A DNA stretch of 64,000 bases from Pandoraea nosoerga (lineage in GTDB: Bacteria > Pseudomonadota > Gammaproteobacteria > Burkholderiales > Burkholderiaceae): the NCBI RefSeq assembly GCF_902459585.1, contig NZ_CABPSC010000008.1:62001-126000 (forward strand), written 5' to 3'. The position numbers and the translations under genes were made by a program. The notes below the pieces were generated by a model. That model saw nothing but the letters and a program-made list of their open reading frames with translations, searched no databases and was not told where the DNA came from. How positions within the stretch are numbered: the stretch's first letter is position 1; every line of letters begins with the position of its first letter. Shown in pieces: positions 1-9,303 of this stretch.

Positions 1-2446
1 GCGAGCAGATCGCCGCCAGTTCCGCCGAGCCGAGATACACGTTCGTGTTCTTGCCCAGACGGTTCGGGAAGTTGCGCGTCGACGTCGACATGACCGTGGC
101 GCCCTCACGCACCTGCGCCTGGTTGCCCATGCACAGCGAGCAACCCGGCATTTCGGTACGGGCGCCGGCCGTGCCGAACACGCCGTAGTGGCCTTCTTCC
201 GTCAGTTGCTTCTGGTCCATCTTGGTCGGCGGCGCAACCCACAGCTTGACCGGAATGTCGCGCTTGCCTTCGAGCAGCTTCGAGGCCGCACGGAAATGAC
301 CGATGTTGGTCATGCACGAGCCGATGAACACTTCGTCGATCTTGGCGCCGGCCACGTCCGACAGCGTCTTCACGTCGTCCGGATCGTTCGGGCACGCCAC
401 GATCGGCTCATGGATGTCGGCCAGGTCGATTTCGATCACGGCCGCGTATTCGGCGTCCGCGTCCGGCGAGAGCAGCTTCGGATCGGCCAGCCACTGTTCC
501 ATCGCCGTGATGCGGCGCTGCAGGCTGCGCGGATCCTGATAGCCCTGCGCGATCATCCACTTGAGCAGCGTGACGTTGCTGTTCAGGTACTCGATGATCG
601 GTTCCTTGTTCAGGTGCACCGTGCAGCCGGCCGCCGAGCGCTCGGCCGAAGCGTCCGACAGTTCGAAGGCTTGCTCGACCTTCAGGTCGGGCAGGCCTTC
701 GATTTCCAGGATGCGGCCCGAAAAGATGTTCTTCTTGCCTTGCTTGGCCACCGTCAGCAGCCCTTGCTTGATGGCGTACAGCGGGATCGCGTTGACCAGA
801 TCGCGCAGCGTGACGCCCGGCTGCATCTTGCCCTTGAAGCGGACCAGCACCGACTCCGGCATGTCCAGCGGCATCGTGCCGGTGGCAGCGGCGAAGGCGA
901 CCAGACCCGAACCCGCGGGGAAGCTGATGCCGATCGGAAAGCGCGTGTGCGAGTCGCCGCCGGTGCCCACGGTGTCGGGCAGCAGCATGCGGTTCAGCCA
1001 CGAGTGGATCACGCCATCGCCCGGACGCAGGGCGATGCCGCCGCGCGTGCTGATGAAGTTGGGCAGCGTCTGGTGCGTCTTCACGTCCACCGGCTTCGGA
1101 TACGCCGCGGTGTGGCAGAACGATTGCATGACGAGGTCCGCCGAGAAGCCCAGGCAGGCCAGGTCCTTCAGTTCGTCGCGGGTCATCGGGCCGGTCGTGT
1201 CCTGCGAGCCCACCGACGTCATCTTCGGCTCGCAGTACGTGCCCGGACGAACGCCCTGGCCCTCGGGCAGACCGCAGGCGCGGCCGACCATCTTCTGGGC
1301 GAGCGAGAAGCCGCGGCCGGTATCGGCCGGCTGCTGCGCCAGACGGAACAGCTTCGACGGCGGCAGGCCGAGCGCTTCGCGCGCCTTGGCCGTCAGGCCG
1401 CGGCCGATGATCAGCGGGATGCGCCCGCCGGCGCGCACTTCGTCGAACAGCACGTCGGACTTGACCTGGAACTCGGCAATGACTTCGCCGTTCTTCAGGG
1501 CTTTGCCCTCGTAGGGGCGCAGCTCGACCACGTCGCCCATTTCCATTTTCGACACGTCGAGCTCGATCGGCAGCGCGCCGGCGTCTTCCATCGTGTTGTA
1601 GAAGATCGGGGCGATCTTGCTGCCCAGGCACACGCCGCCGAAACGCTTGTTCGGGATGTACGGGATGTCTTCGCCCGTAAACCACAGGACCGAGTTGGTG
1701 GCCGACTTGCGCGAGGAGCCCGTGCCGACGACGTCACCGACATAGGCGACGAGATGGCCCTTTTCCTTGAGCGATTCGATGAACTTCACCGGGCCGCGCT
1801 TGCCGTCTTCTTCCGGCGTGATGCCGGGACGGGCGTTCTTGAGCATCGCGAGCGCGTGCAGCGGGATGTCGGGGCGCGTGGTGGCGTCGGGGGCCGGCGA
1901 CAGGTCGTCGGTGTTGGTCTCGCCCGGCACCTTGAACACGGTGATGGTGAGGCTTTCCGGCACTTCCGGGCGGCTCGTGAACCATTCGGCGTCGGCCCAG
2001 CTTTGCAGCACGGCGCGCGCATTGGCGTTGCCCTTGTCGGCCAGTTCCTTGACGTCGTGGAACTGGTCGAACATCAGCAGGGTTTTCTTGAGCGCGTCGG
2101 CGGCGACGGCGCCGACGTCGGCGTCCGACAGCAGCTCGATGAGCGGCTGGATGTTGTAGCCGCCAAGCATCGTGCCGAGCAGCTCGGTGGCGCGGGCGCG
2201 CGAAATCAGCGCGCAGGCCGTCTCGCCCTTGGCGACGGCGGCCAGGAAGCCGGCCTTCACGCGGGCGGCCTCGTCCACACCGGCGGGCACGCGGTGCGTG
2301 ATCAGGTCGAGCAGGGTCTGTTCTTCGCCGGCAGGCGGGTTGGTCAGCAGTTCGACCAGTTCGGCGGTCTGCTGTGCCGTGAGCGGCAGGGGGGGAATAC
2401 CAAGCGCGGCGCGAGCGGCCACGTGAGCACGATAGTTTTCAAGCAT
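1..2446 (-). CDS. acnB: Aconitate hydratase B, 3' end beyond the window
   Basis: This is aconitase B of the TCA cycle, which interconverts citrate and isocitrate on a [4Fe-4S] cluster in the cytosol. Translating the minus strand from the ATG at 2446 gives about 815 codons beginning [16 protein letters not shown], with no stop before the window edge. AcnB is normally about 860 residues, so roughly 45 C-terminal residues lie outside. The cluster ligands are visible: Cys711 in GSCMTN, and Cys769 and Cys772 in GCSLCMGNQ. The N-terminal HEAT-like domain characteristic of AcnB is present. The gene is monocistronic here and diverges from the SDR gene at 2757. A short palindrome in its upstream region could be an operator. 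Confidence 0.97.
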   Translation of the reverse strand, partial: MLENYRAHVAARAALGIPPLPLTAQQTAELVELLTNPPAGEEQTLLDLITHRVPAGVDEAARVKAGFLAAVAKGETACALISRARATELLGTMLGGYNIQPLIELLSDADVGAVAADALKKTLLMFDQFHDVKELADKGNANARAVLQSWADAEWFTSRPEVPESLTITVFKVPGETNTDDLSPAPDATTRPDIPLHALAMLKNARPGITPEEDGKRGPVKFIESLKEKGHLVAYVGDVVGTGSSRKSATNSVLWFTGEDIPYIPNKRFGGVCLGSKIAPIFYNTMEDAGALPIELDVSKMEMGDVVELRPYEGKALKNGEVIAEFQVKSDVLFDEVRAGGRIPLIIGRGLTAKAREALGLPPSKLFRLAQQPADTGRGFSLAQKMVGRACGLPEGQGVRPGTYCEPKMTSVGSQDTTGPMTRDELKDLACLGFSADLVMQSFCHTAAYPKPVDVKTHQTLPNFISTRGGIALRPGDGVIHSWLNRMLLPDTVGTGGDSHTRFPIGISFPAGSGLVAFAAATGTMPLDMPESVLVRFKGKMQPGVTLRDLVNAIPLYAIKQGLLTVAKQGKKNIFSGRILEIEGLPDLKVEQAFELSDASAERSAAGCTVHLNKEPIIEYLNSNVTLLKWMIAQGYQDPRSLQRRITAMEQWLADPKLLSPDADAEYAAVIEIDLADIHEPIVACPNDPDDVKTLSDVAGAKIDEVFIGSCMTNIGHFRAASKLLEGKRDIPVKLWVAPPTKMDQKQLTEEGHYGVFGTAGARTEMPGCSLCMGNQAQVREGATVMSTSTRNFPNRLGKNTNVYLGSAELAAICS

Positions 2447-2563
2447 GGGGAGACCTGCTGATGTGCGTTTCGGGGGAAGGCTGTTCAGGCCTCCACGGCT
2501 TTTGCGGGTACTGCTTTGATCGCGATTTTAGTCCCTGCGGCTCGCAAGGTCAAATGTCTTATG

Positions 2564-2575
2564 TCTTATATAAGA
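2564..2575. promoter_or_regulatory. Perfect 12-bp palindrome upstream of acnB
   Basis: TCTTATATAAGA is a perfect inverted repeat about 118 bp upstream of the acnB start, in an AT-rich island within GC-rich sequence. A second TCTTAT lies directly beside it. It looks like an operator or an operator overlapping a promoter. The regulator cannot be named from the sequence. Confidence 0.45.
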
Positions 2576-2667
2576 GTTGAAGGATGGGTGCCTGCTCGGA
2601 ACCGCGGCGCCGGGCGCCGCCGGCGTCGACTCGCGCCGTTTTCGCCGGCCGGTGATTAGTACGATTT

Positions 2668-2686
2668 TCTGGATGATCTATCCAGA
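2668..2686. promoter_or_regulatory. Inverted-repeat operator candidate upstream of the SDR gene
   Basis: The arms TCTGGAT and ATCCAGA flank a 5-nt centre, forming a 19-bp dyad about 70 bp before the SDR start codon. The placement suits a transcription factor site. The LysR regulator encoded just downstream of the SDR gene is a natural candidate to bind it, but this is only inference from proximity. Confidence 0.45.
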
Positions 2687-2756
2687 TTGGGCCGGTTTAT
2701 GCGCCGGCCGGCAATGGCTAAATTGGAGGCTCCATTGATCAGCGAAGGAGAGCCAA

Positions 2757-3530
2757 ATGGCAGACCATTCCATCAAGGGCAAAGTCGTGCTGATTGCCGG
2801 CGGCGCCAAGAACCTGGGCGGACTGATTGCCCGCGATCTGGCGCAGCAGGGCGCCAAAGCCGTTGCCATTCACTACAACAGCGCGGCGAGCAAGGCGCAG
2901 GCGGACGCGACGGTCGCCGCCATCGAGGCGCTGGGTGCGCGCGCGGTGGCCTTTCAGGGTGACCTGACGCGCGCTGCCGCGGTGGAGAAGCTCTTCGCGG
3001 ATACCGTCGACGCCGTGGGCCGTCCCGACATCGCGATCAACACCGTGGGCAAGGTGCTCAAGAAGCCGCTCGTCGAGATCAGCGAGGCCGAATATGACGA
3101 GATGAGCGCGGTCAACGCAAAGACGGCGTTCTTCTTCCTGCGCGAGGCCGGCAAGCACGTCAACGACAACGGCAAGATCGTCACGCTGGTGACGTCGCTG
3201 CTGGGCGCCTTCACCCCGTTCTACGCCTCGTATGCCGGCACCAAGGCGCCGGTCGAGCACTTCACGCGGGCCGCCGCGAAGGAGTTCGGTGCGCGCGGCA
3301 TTTCGGTGAGCGCGGTAGGGCCGGGGCCGATGGACACGCCCTTCTTCTATCCGGCCGAAGGCGCCGACGCCGTGGCGTATCACAAGACGGCCGCCGCGCT
3401 GTCGCCGTTCAGCAAGACCGGCCTTACCGATATCGAGGACGTGGTGCCGTTCATCCGGCATCTGGTGAGCGACGGCTGGTGGATTACGGGGCAGACGATC
3501 CTCATCAACGGTGGGTACACGACCAAGTGA
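2757..3530 (+). CDS. Short-chain dehydrogenase/reductase (SDR) family oxidoreductase
   Basis: A 257-residue classical SDR, the family's usual length, predicted to be a cytosolic NAD(P)(H)-dependent oxidoreductase. The cofactor-binding glycine motif AGGAKNLGG is at residues 14-22. The catalytic residues appear as Ser147 and Tyr159-x-x-x-Lys163, with Asn120 completing the usual tetrad. The glycine motif is a variant of the common TGxxxGxG. The C-terminal end (GQTILINGGYTTK) resembles FabG-like 3-oxoacyl reductases, but the substrate cannot be deduced. The start is supported by a GGAG ribosome-binding site a few bases upstream. A LysR regulator follows in the same direction after 210 bp, and a dyad operator candidate lies at 2668-2686. 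Confidence 0.9.
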   Translation: MADHSIKGKVVLIAGGAKNLGGLIARDLAQQGAKAVAIHYNSAASKAQADATVAAIEALGARAVAFQGDLTRAAAVEKLFADTVDAVGRPDIAINTVGKVLKKPLVEISEAEYDEMSAVNAKTAFFFLREAGKHVNDNGKIVTLVTSLLGAFTPFYASYAGTKAPVEHFTRAAAKEFGARGISVSAVGPGPMDTPFFYPAEGADAVAYHKTAAALSPFSKTGLTDIEDVVPFIRHLVSDGWWITGQTILINGGYTTK

Positions 3531-3740
3531 GCCGCCTTCGCGGGGGCTTTCGCCGCCGAACGGGTCGCGTGGGGCAGACGCCAGGCGCCGCCAATTCGGC
3601 TCAGCAGTCCCCGCGCCGTGCAATCCGGAACAAGCCCTGCGCGCGCGGGCGCGGGCGGGCCGCTCGCGTTACGGTCGGGCGGTGCTCCGGGTTATGCTTG
3701 CGTCTGTCGTTCGCCAATGCGCTGCCAACAATAAACGGAC

Positions 3741-4649
3741 ATGGACAGATTCGACCAGTACCGGATCTTCGTGCGGGTCGCGGAGATGGGGAGCTTTATC
3801 AAGGCGGCCCATGCGCTCAACGTGCCGCGCGCGTCGGTGTCGGCCGCCATCCAGCAATTGGAGACGCAGGTCGGCACGCGCTTGCTGCACCGAACGACAC
3901 GACAGGTACGGCTCACTGCCGATGGCACGCAATTGCTCGAACGCGTGCGTGTGCTGCTCGCCGACGTCGAGGAGATCGATCTGCTCTTTCACGCAAGCCA
4001 GCGTCAGGTGTCGGGCCAGTTGCTGATCGACGTGCCGAGCCGCATCGCGCGCCGATGGATCGCACCGGCGCTGCCGACGCTGCTGCGCCGGCATCCGCGG
4101 CTGCGCCTGATCCTGCGCTCGAGCGACCGCGCCGTCGATCTCGTGCAGGAAGGCGTGGACTGCGTGGTGCGCATCGGGGCGTTGCAGAACAGCAGCCTGG
4201 TGGTTCGCTCGCTGGGCACGATCGCGTTGATCAACTGCGCCAGTCCCGCGTATCTCGAAACGCACGGGACGCCTGAACGACCCGAGGACCTGCTCTCGGA
4301 CCACTGGATGGTGGGCTACGCGTCGCCGACGACCGGACGCGAATTGCCGTGGACATATCTGGACGAGCGGGGCGCCGAGCGCACGCTCGACGTGCCCAGC
4401 CAAGTCGTGACGAACAACGCCGAAGGGTACATCGCCTGTTGCCGCGCCGGGCTCGGGCTCATCCAGATTCCGCGCTTCGACGTGCAGCATCTGCTCGACT
4501 CGGGCGAACTGGTGGAGGTCATGCCCGCGCACCGCGCGGCGGCGATGCCGGTCTCCTTCCTCTACCCGCATCGCCGCCAGCGCTCGCGGCGACTGGCGGC
4601 ATTCCTGGACTGGTTCGAAGAACTGATGCGCAAGCATCTCGAACCGTGA
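3741..4649 (+). CDS. LysR-family transcriptional regulator
   Basis: A 302-residue LysR-type regulator of typical length. The N-terminal winged helix-turn-helix spans about residues 5-62 (MDRFDQYRIFVRVAEMGSF, then the recognition helix around PRASVSAAIQQLE). A type-2 periplasmic-binding-like effector domain follows from about residue 90. It resembles the large group of LysR proteins that control neighbouring oxidoreductase genes. It lies downstream of and co-directional with the SDR gene, so it may regulate that gene through the dyad at 2668-2686. The effector is unknown. Confidence 0.9.
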   Translation: MDRFDQYRIFVRVAEMGSFIKAAHALNVPRASVSAAIQQLETQVGTRLLHRTTRQVRLTADGTQLLERVRVLLADVEEIDLLFHASQRQVSGQLLIDVPSRIARRWIAPALPTLLRRHPRLRLILRSSDRAVDLVQEGVDCVVRIGALQNSSLVVRSLGTIALINCASPAYLETHGTPERPEDLLSDHWMVGYASPTTGRELPWTYLDERGAERTLDVPSQVVTNNAEGYIACCRAGLGLIQIPRFDVQHLLDSGELVEVMPAHRAAAMPVSFLYPHRRQRSRRLAAFLDWFEELMRKHLEP

Positions 4650-4827
4650 CGCCCACCGGCGGGCCGCGCGCCAGCCCGTCGGCCTGCCCGGCGGCGTGTC
4701 CCGAACGTGCCCTCACGTCCCTTCGCGCGCCGGCTGAGTTTGTCGCTCCCGGTTCGTCGGTCGGCGGGCAGGGGGCGAGTGGTCAGGCGAGTGAGCGAGC
4801 GGACGGAGGGCGCTTTCCCCCGCGGGC

Positions 4828-5547
4828 TCAGGCGCCGCTCGCGGCCAGGGCGGAGAGCCACCCCTTCACGGTGGTGAGATGCTCATTTTCCTGCTCGAGT
4901 GCGCGGCCGAAGCTCTCGACCATCTCGGTGAGTCCTTCGGCTTCGGCCATTGTGATCAGCAGTTCCCATCCGCATTGATCGGCTGCCTCGACGGAAAGGA
5001 GTGCCGTGAGGGACTGCGGGATGTCGGTGCGCGGATCCGAGAGCGCCTGTACGAAGCCCATGCTGGTCACGCCGCAGACATCGGCGGCCGGCGTCTGCGC
5101 GGTGGGATCGGCGCCGAGCTTGTCGATGCATTCGGCCAGCAGCGAGAAGTGCTCGGCTTCCTCCGCGCGAAAGTGTGCGAGGCGCTCCTTCATTTGCGGA
5201 TCGCCGCCAAGGCTCTCGACCTTGGTGAGCAGCGCTTCGTACAGTCGCACGCCGCTGCGCTCGAACGCCAGCCGCTCTCCGAGCCGATCGAGGAACATGG
5301 GCGAGCACGTGGTCGCGGCGATGTCCGTGGAGCCGCTCGTTGCCGTCATGCCCGCAACGCCGTCGGCCGGTATGGAGCCGATACTGTCGGCTTCGGCCGC
5401 GCACGCCGCGCGCATGGTCGCCACGGACGTGACCGGACCCTCAGGGTCCGCTGGCTGTTCTTCGGCAAAGTCGCGCAGCGCTCGTCCGTCGACCGGATTG
5501 AACAGGAAGCCTGTTCGATTGACCGTTTCGTTGGGCAGGGAGCTCAT
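4828..5547 (-). CDS. Ferritin-like domain protein
   Basis: About 239 residues from the ATG at 5547, chosen over an upstream in-frame ATG because GAGGAAAG lies directly before it. The central and C-terminal part reads as a four-helix ferritin-like bundle. Repeated Glu and ExxH-type helices (RAEEAEHFSLL, and EQENEHLTTVKGW near the end) could form a di-iron site. The N-terminal 80 residues are low in predicted structure. It follows another ferritin-like gene after 58 bp in the same direction, so the two probably form one operon. The role may be iron handling or stress protection, but neither substrate nor metal can be read from the sequence. Confidence 0.75.
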   Translation of the reverse strand: MSSLPNETVNRTGFLFNPVDGRALRDFAEEQPADPEGPVTSVATMRAACAAEADSIGSIPADGVAGMTATSGSTDIAATTCSPMFLDRLGERLAFERSGVRLYEALLTKVESLGGDPQMKERLAHFRAEEAEHFSLLAECIDKLGADPTAQTPAADVCGVTSMGFVQALSDPRTDIPQSLTALLSVEAADQCGWELLITMAEAEGLTEMVESFGRALEQENEHLTTVKGWLSALAASGA

Positions 5548-5605
5548 ATGTCTTTCCTCAAAGTCGTATGTGGGGGCTACGGCCCGGGTGGCTCGCAAAT
5601 GGCGA

Positions 5606-6775
5606 TCAACCGGCCTTCACGTTGAGTTCCGTGCCGGGCTTCCACTGGTAGCCGGCGGCGACGGTGTCGGTCGGCGAGCCGTCCGCGTTGAGCCCGTCGC
5701 GGTACGCGCGCGAGGCCTCCGAGTCGTGCGTCGACTGCACATACTCGGTTCCCTTCGATCCCATCTGCACTTCGGCGTGCAGCACGCCGCGCACGAAATC
5801 GCGCTGGCTGCGCATGTCGATCGGTTTCGGCAACGGTCCGGCCAGCACTTCGGCAGGGTCGCGCCGCTCATGCTGCTTGAACAGCTCGCACACGAGGTTC
5901 AGGTGCCCGAGCTCGTAGTCCAAAAAGCGCTCCCAGATGGCCTTGATGCGCGGATTGGGTTCGTGCGCGACGCAGCTGTAATAGCCGTAGGCCTCCATTG
6001 CTTCGTGCACGAGCCACTTCTCCAGTGGCGATTCCCGCGGATCGGCCAGGCAGCCGTACTGGGTGACGTGCTGCTCCTCGATGGAGGCGATCTCGGCGTA
6101 GAGCGCGCGTGCGACCGGATCGGCGAAGGTTGGCCCGACGTTCATGTAGTAGTCGTGCGTCTGGTATTCGGCTGCGGTGATCATCGCCGAGTGTATTTTC
6201 GTGATGAGCGCTGCCTGCTGGCGGTCGTAGGCGTTGCGGATGTCGTCTTCGGGGGCGCGATGCTCGATGCGGGTCGGGCGCCCGGGCACGATGTCGGTAT
6301 AGCCCTGCAGGATGTTGTTCGCGTCCTTGCCTTCGACGCGATCGAGCAGCGCCGAGTAGCGATAGAGATGGTCGAAGTCTTCGAGCAGGCCGAACCGATA
6401 GGTTTGCGCCTGATACGGGTCGGGCTCGGCCTGCGCGACCGCCGCGGTGACTTCCACCGCGACCTGCTCGTATGCGATGGTGGTCTCGATTGGCGAATGA
6501 TCGGCCGAGAGCAGCCAGTTGACCATGGTGGCCTGGTGCTGCTCGACGCGCCGGACCTGCGCGAGCGGCAGACGCAGTTCACCGCACATGCGCGAGAGGA
6601 TGTGTTTGAGGCGCAATGCGTCACTCTCGACGCCGTTCATCAGAATCACTCGCACGCGCGTGAAAGCGTCGTCGTCGAGCTTGCTGATCGGCTTGCCGGC
6701 CATCTCTTTCCATGTAAACCGCTGTCTGTCGAGCGGCGTGCCTTTTGCATCCAGTAGATTCGTCAAGCTTTCCAT
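5606..6775 (-). CDS. Large ferritin-like protein
   Basis: About 389 residues from the ATG at 6775, preceded by GAGGAG. The protein is rich in acidic helices. Candidate metal-binding stretches are EIASIEEQHVTQYG, HEAMEAYGYYSC and YELGHLNLVCELF, which fit a ferritin/rubrerythrin-type di-metal bundle with an extra N-terminal domain. No signal peptide or membrane segment is visible. It is the promoter-proximal gene of a two-gene unit with the smaller ferritin-like gene at 4828-5547. I recognise the fold class but not a named family, so function (iron storage, oxidase or peroxide defence) is inference. Confidence 0.7.
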   Translation of the reverse strand: MESLTNLLDAKGTPLDRQRFTWKEMAGKPISKLDDDAFTRVRVILMNGVESDALRLKHILSRMCGELRLPLAQVRRVEQHQATMVNWLLSADHSPIETTIAYEQVAVEVTAAVAQAEPDPYQAQTYRFGLLEDFDHLYRYSALLDRVEGKDANNILQGYTDIVPGRPTRIEHRAPEDDIRNAYDRQQAALITKIHSAMITAAEYQTHDYYMNVGPTFADPVARALYAEIASIEEQHVTQYGCLADPRESPLEKWLVHEAMEAYGYYSCVAHEPNPRIKAIWERFLDYELGHLNLVCELFKQHERRDPAEVLAGPLPKPIDMRSQRDFVRGVLHAEVQMGSKGTEYVQSTHDSEASRAYRDGLNADGSPTDTVAAGYQWKPGTELNVKAG

Positions 6776-6965
6776 GGGCTCTCCTCGTAAGCGACTGACG
6801 TGCCGCTCACGGGCACGCAATTGCCATGCCAAAGGGCGAGTGGCGCGCGCCCATGCCGCGAGGTGGGGGAGAAGTGGAAAAACTGCAGCGGCCTGTAGAA
6901 ATGGCCAGACGCGGGCGGTCTGGGCACCATGGCTCGCGCGCGGGCTCGCGCATCGAACGGGGTTC

Positions 6966-7055
6966 TGGCGGAGGCGGTGAGATTCGAACTCACGGAAGGG
7001 TTGCCCCTTCGCTGGTTTTCAAGACCAGTCCATTAAACCACTCTGGCACGCCTCC
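6966..7055 (-). tRNA. tRNA-Ser (anticodon UGA)
   Basis: Read on the minus strand, the sequence folds as a class II tRNA. The acceptor stem is GGAGGCG paired with CGCCTCC. The anticodon loop CUUGAAA has anticodon UGA. There is a long variable arm (GCGAAGGGGCAACCCUUC region) and a TTCGAAT T-loop. The 3' CCA is encoded in the genome at 6966-6968. The length of 90 nt fits serine tRNAs. A strong promoter-like sequence lies about 127 bp upstream. Confidence 0.97.
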
Positions 7056-7181
7056 GGGGCGTTGCGCGCGACGCAGCGTCGCGGCAGGAGATGCCGTCTC
7101 GAGCGACGGCCTGGGATGCGCGCGGTCCGGGAGAATCGGCGCCGGACTTCCGGCGCACAGCGGTACCGCACGGCAGCGCGC

Positions 7182-7209
7182 ATTATACCCGCTCATTGCG
7201 CCATGTGAA
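7182..7209 (-). promoter_or_regulatory. Sigma-70-type promoter for tRNA-Ser
   Basis: On the minus strand, TTCACA (7204-7209) and a perfect TATAAT (7182-7187) are separated by 16 bp. This points towards the tRNA-Ser gene and predicts a 5' leader of roughly 120 nt that would be removed by RNase P. Confidence 0.6.
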
Positions 7210-7360
7210 GCCTTGATGAAGCCTTCAGCTCATCCAGATCGCTTCACATTGCGCTGATTGTCGCGAGTTTGCCCGTCGCCCCTTGTCTTGTCCGCGCCCG
7301 GCATGCATCATGCTTGAAGACGTGCGGTGAACGCCCTTCGCGCACCGTGCGAGGCCAGAC

Positions 7361-9103
7361 ATGACCCGGAGACAGCGCATGGATGCCGACACCTCCCGTA
7401 CCCCCGCCCACGAGACGTCTTCAGACGCCGGCGGCCAACGCCTCGTCGATTGCCCTGCCGGCGGCTTCAGCTGGCAGATCCCGACGATGTTCAACATCGG
7501 CGTCGACGTCTGTGACAAGTGGGCCGACGGCAGCAACCGTCTCGCGCTCATACACGAGAGCGCCGACGGCTCGCATGTGCGTCTCACGTTCGACGTCCTC
7601 AAGCAACTATCCAACCAGCTTGCCAACGAATGGCGCGCCAACGGCGTGAAGACGGGGGATCGCATCGGCATCTTTCTGCCCCAGTCGCCCGCAACGCTCG
7701 TCGCCCATGTGGCCGCATACAAGCTCGGGGCGATCGCCGTGCCGCTGTTCACGCTCTTCGGCCCGGAAGCGCTCGCCTACCGGCTGCAGAATTCCGGTGC
7801 GACGGTGCTGGTGACCGACCTCGCGAGCATCGGCAAGATCGACGACATTCGCGCTGAGCTGCCCGATCTGCGGCTTGTCTATGTCGTGCACGACGACCTG
7901 CCCGAAGCGCATCACCACGTGGCCGAGGACCAGGACTGGGGCGTTGCCGAAGACGGTCTGCTCGCCCTGTGGCCCGCGATCGCCGCGCGCGACACGCACT
8001 TCGACGCGGTCCAAACCCGGGCGGATGCGCCCGCGCTGATCATCTACACCTCAGGCACGACCGGCAAGCCGAAGGGTGCGCTGCATGCGCACCGCGTGCT
8101 GCTCGGCCACCTGCCGGGCGTGGAGACGTCGCACAACGGTTTCCCGCAAGAGGGCGACCTGATCTGGACTCCCGCCGACTGGGCCTGGATCGGCGGGCTG
8201 CTCGACGTGCTGCTGCCCGCGCTGCACCACGGCGTGCCCGTGCTCTCGCGCCGGTTCGAGAAGTTCGATCCGGTCGCGGCGTTCGATCTGATGGCGCGTC
8301 ACGGCGTGCGCAACACCTTCTTGCCGCCCACCGCGCTCAAGATGCTGCGCACGGTCCCGTCGCCGCGCGAGCATTGGCCGCTGCAGCTGCGCTCGGTGGC
8401 AAGCGGCGGGGAATCGCTCGGGCCGGAGTTGCTGGCGTGGGGCCGCGAGCATCTCGGCGTCGACATCAACGAGTTCTACGGGCAGACCGAGTGCAATATG
8501 GTCGTGTCGTCATGCGCGGCCGAGTTTCCCGCGCTGCCCGGCGCGATCGGGCGCGCGGTGCGCGGCCACGCCGTGGCGATCGTCGACGACGACGGCAACC
8601 CGCTGCCCGTCGGCACGGTCGGCAATATCGCCATCGCGCGGCCCAACCCCGTGATGTTCCTCGGCTACTGGCACAACCCGGACGCCACGATGGAAAAGTT
8701 TCGCGGCGACTACCTGCTCACCGGCGACTCCGGGTTCATCGACGAACAGGGCTACATCACCTTTACCGGACGCTCGGACGATGTCATCACCAGCGCGGGC
8801 TATCGCATCGGCCCGGGGCCGATCGAGGACTGCCTGATCCGCCATCCGTCCGTGCAGTTCGCTGCCGTGGTCGGCGAGCCCGACGAGCTTCGCACCGAGA
8901 TCGTGAAGGCCTTCGTGGTGCTGCGCGAAGGACATGAGCCGTCGGACGACCTCGCGCAGGACATTCAGCGCTTCGTCAGGAACCGGCTCGCGGCGCACGA
9001 GTATCCGCGCAAGGTCGTCTTTCTGCCGGAGTTGCCGATGACCGTCACCGGCAAGATCATCCGCAAGGCGCTCCGGGAGATGGGGACGGTTGTCGGGGGA
9101 TGA
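7361..9103 (+). CDS. AMP-forming acyl-CoA synthetase
   Basis: A 580-residue member of the ANL (AMP-binding) superfamily. It would activate a carboxylic acid to acyl-AMP and then to acyl-CoA in the cytosol. The P-loop-like motif YTSGTTGKPKGA is around residue 228. FYGQTE (A5-type motif), TGDSGF and the hinge GRSDDVI follow, and the C-terminal catalytic lysine motif is in TVTGKIIRKALR. The overall style resembles medium-chain or acetyl/propionyl-like synthetases, but the substrate is not assignable. The start may instead be the ATG at 7379. It is monocistronic, divergent from tRNA-Ser, and followed by a prophage remnant. Confidence 0.9.
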   Translation: MTRRQRMDADTSRTPAHETSSDAGGQRLVDCPAGGFSWQIPTMFNIGVDVCDKWADGSNRLALIHESADGSHVRLTFDVLKQLSNQLANEWRANGVKTGDRIGIFLPQSPATLVAHVAAYKLGAIAVPLFTLFGPEALAYRLQNSGATVLVTDLASIGKIDDIRAELPDLRLVYVVHDDLPEAHHHVAEDQDWGVAEDGLLALWPAIAARDTHFDAVQTRADAPALIIYTSGTTGKPKGALHAHRVLLGHLPGVETSHNGFPQEGDLIWTPADWAWIGGLLDVLLPALHHGVPVLSRRFEKFDPVAAFDLMARHGVRNTFLPPTALKMLRTVPSPREHWPLQLRSVASGGESLGPELLAWGREHLGVDINEFYGQTECNMVVSSCAAEFPALPGAIGRAVRGHAVAIVDDDGNPLPVGTVGNIAIARPNPVMFLGYWHNPDATMEKFRGDYLLTGDSGFIDEQGYITFTGRSDDVITSAGYRIGPGPIEDCLIRHPSVQFAAVVGEPDELRTEIVKAFVVLREGHEPSDDLAQDIQRFVRNRLAAHEYPRKVVFLPELPMTVTGKIIRKALREMGTVVGG

Positions 9104-9160
9104 GCGGGGGTGAGCGGGGATGGGCGGGAGATGAGCGGGAGATGAGCGAGGGAGGCGGAC
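9104..9160. repeat. Degenerate GGGATGAGC-type short repeats
   Basis: Immediately after the acyl-CoA synthetase stop, units resembling GATGAGCGGGA recur several times with small changes. A similar array occurs at about 48192-48230. No coding potential is evident. Confidence 0.6.
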
Positions 9161-9164
9161 AGCG

Positions 9165-9189
9165 AAAAAATGCGACGCCGAATGGCGTC
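9165..9189 (-). terminator. Rho-independent terminator for the methyltransferase end of the prophage block
   Basis: On the minus strand the stem GACGCC / GGCGTC with a 4-nt loop is followed within 3 nt by a run of six T. It lies about 115 bp past the stop of the D12 methyltransferase gene and would end the leftward prophage transcript. Confidence 0.75.
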
Positions 9190-9303
9190 TGAAGCGCGGC
9201 GCGACAAATCAAGCGCGTTTCGCGCGATAAACAGGGCGTGATGTATTTTCCAGCATCTGCAAGAGAATTTCATGCCCTGCGCGTTCGATTTCGCCTGTTC
9301 GAA

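Noticed and set aside
188-2461. Long open frame of 757 codons on the plus strand opposite acnB
   Set aside because: It is an antisense shadow in GC-rich sequence. The minus strand encodes full AcnB with all cluster cysteines.
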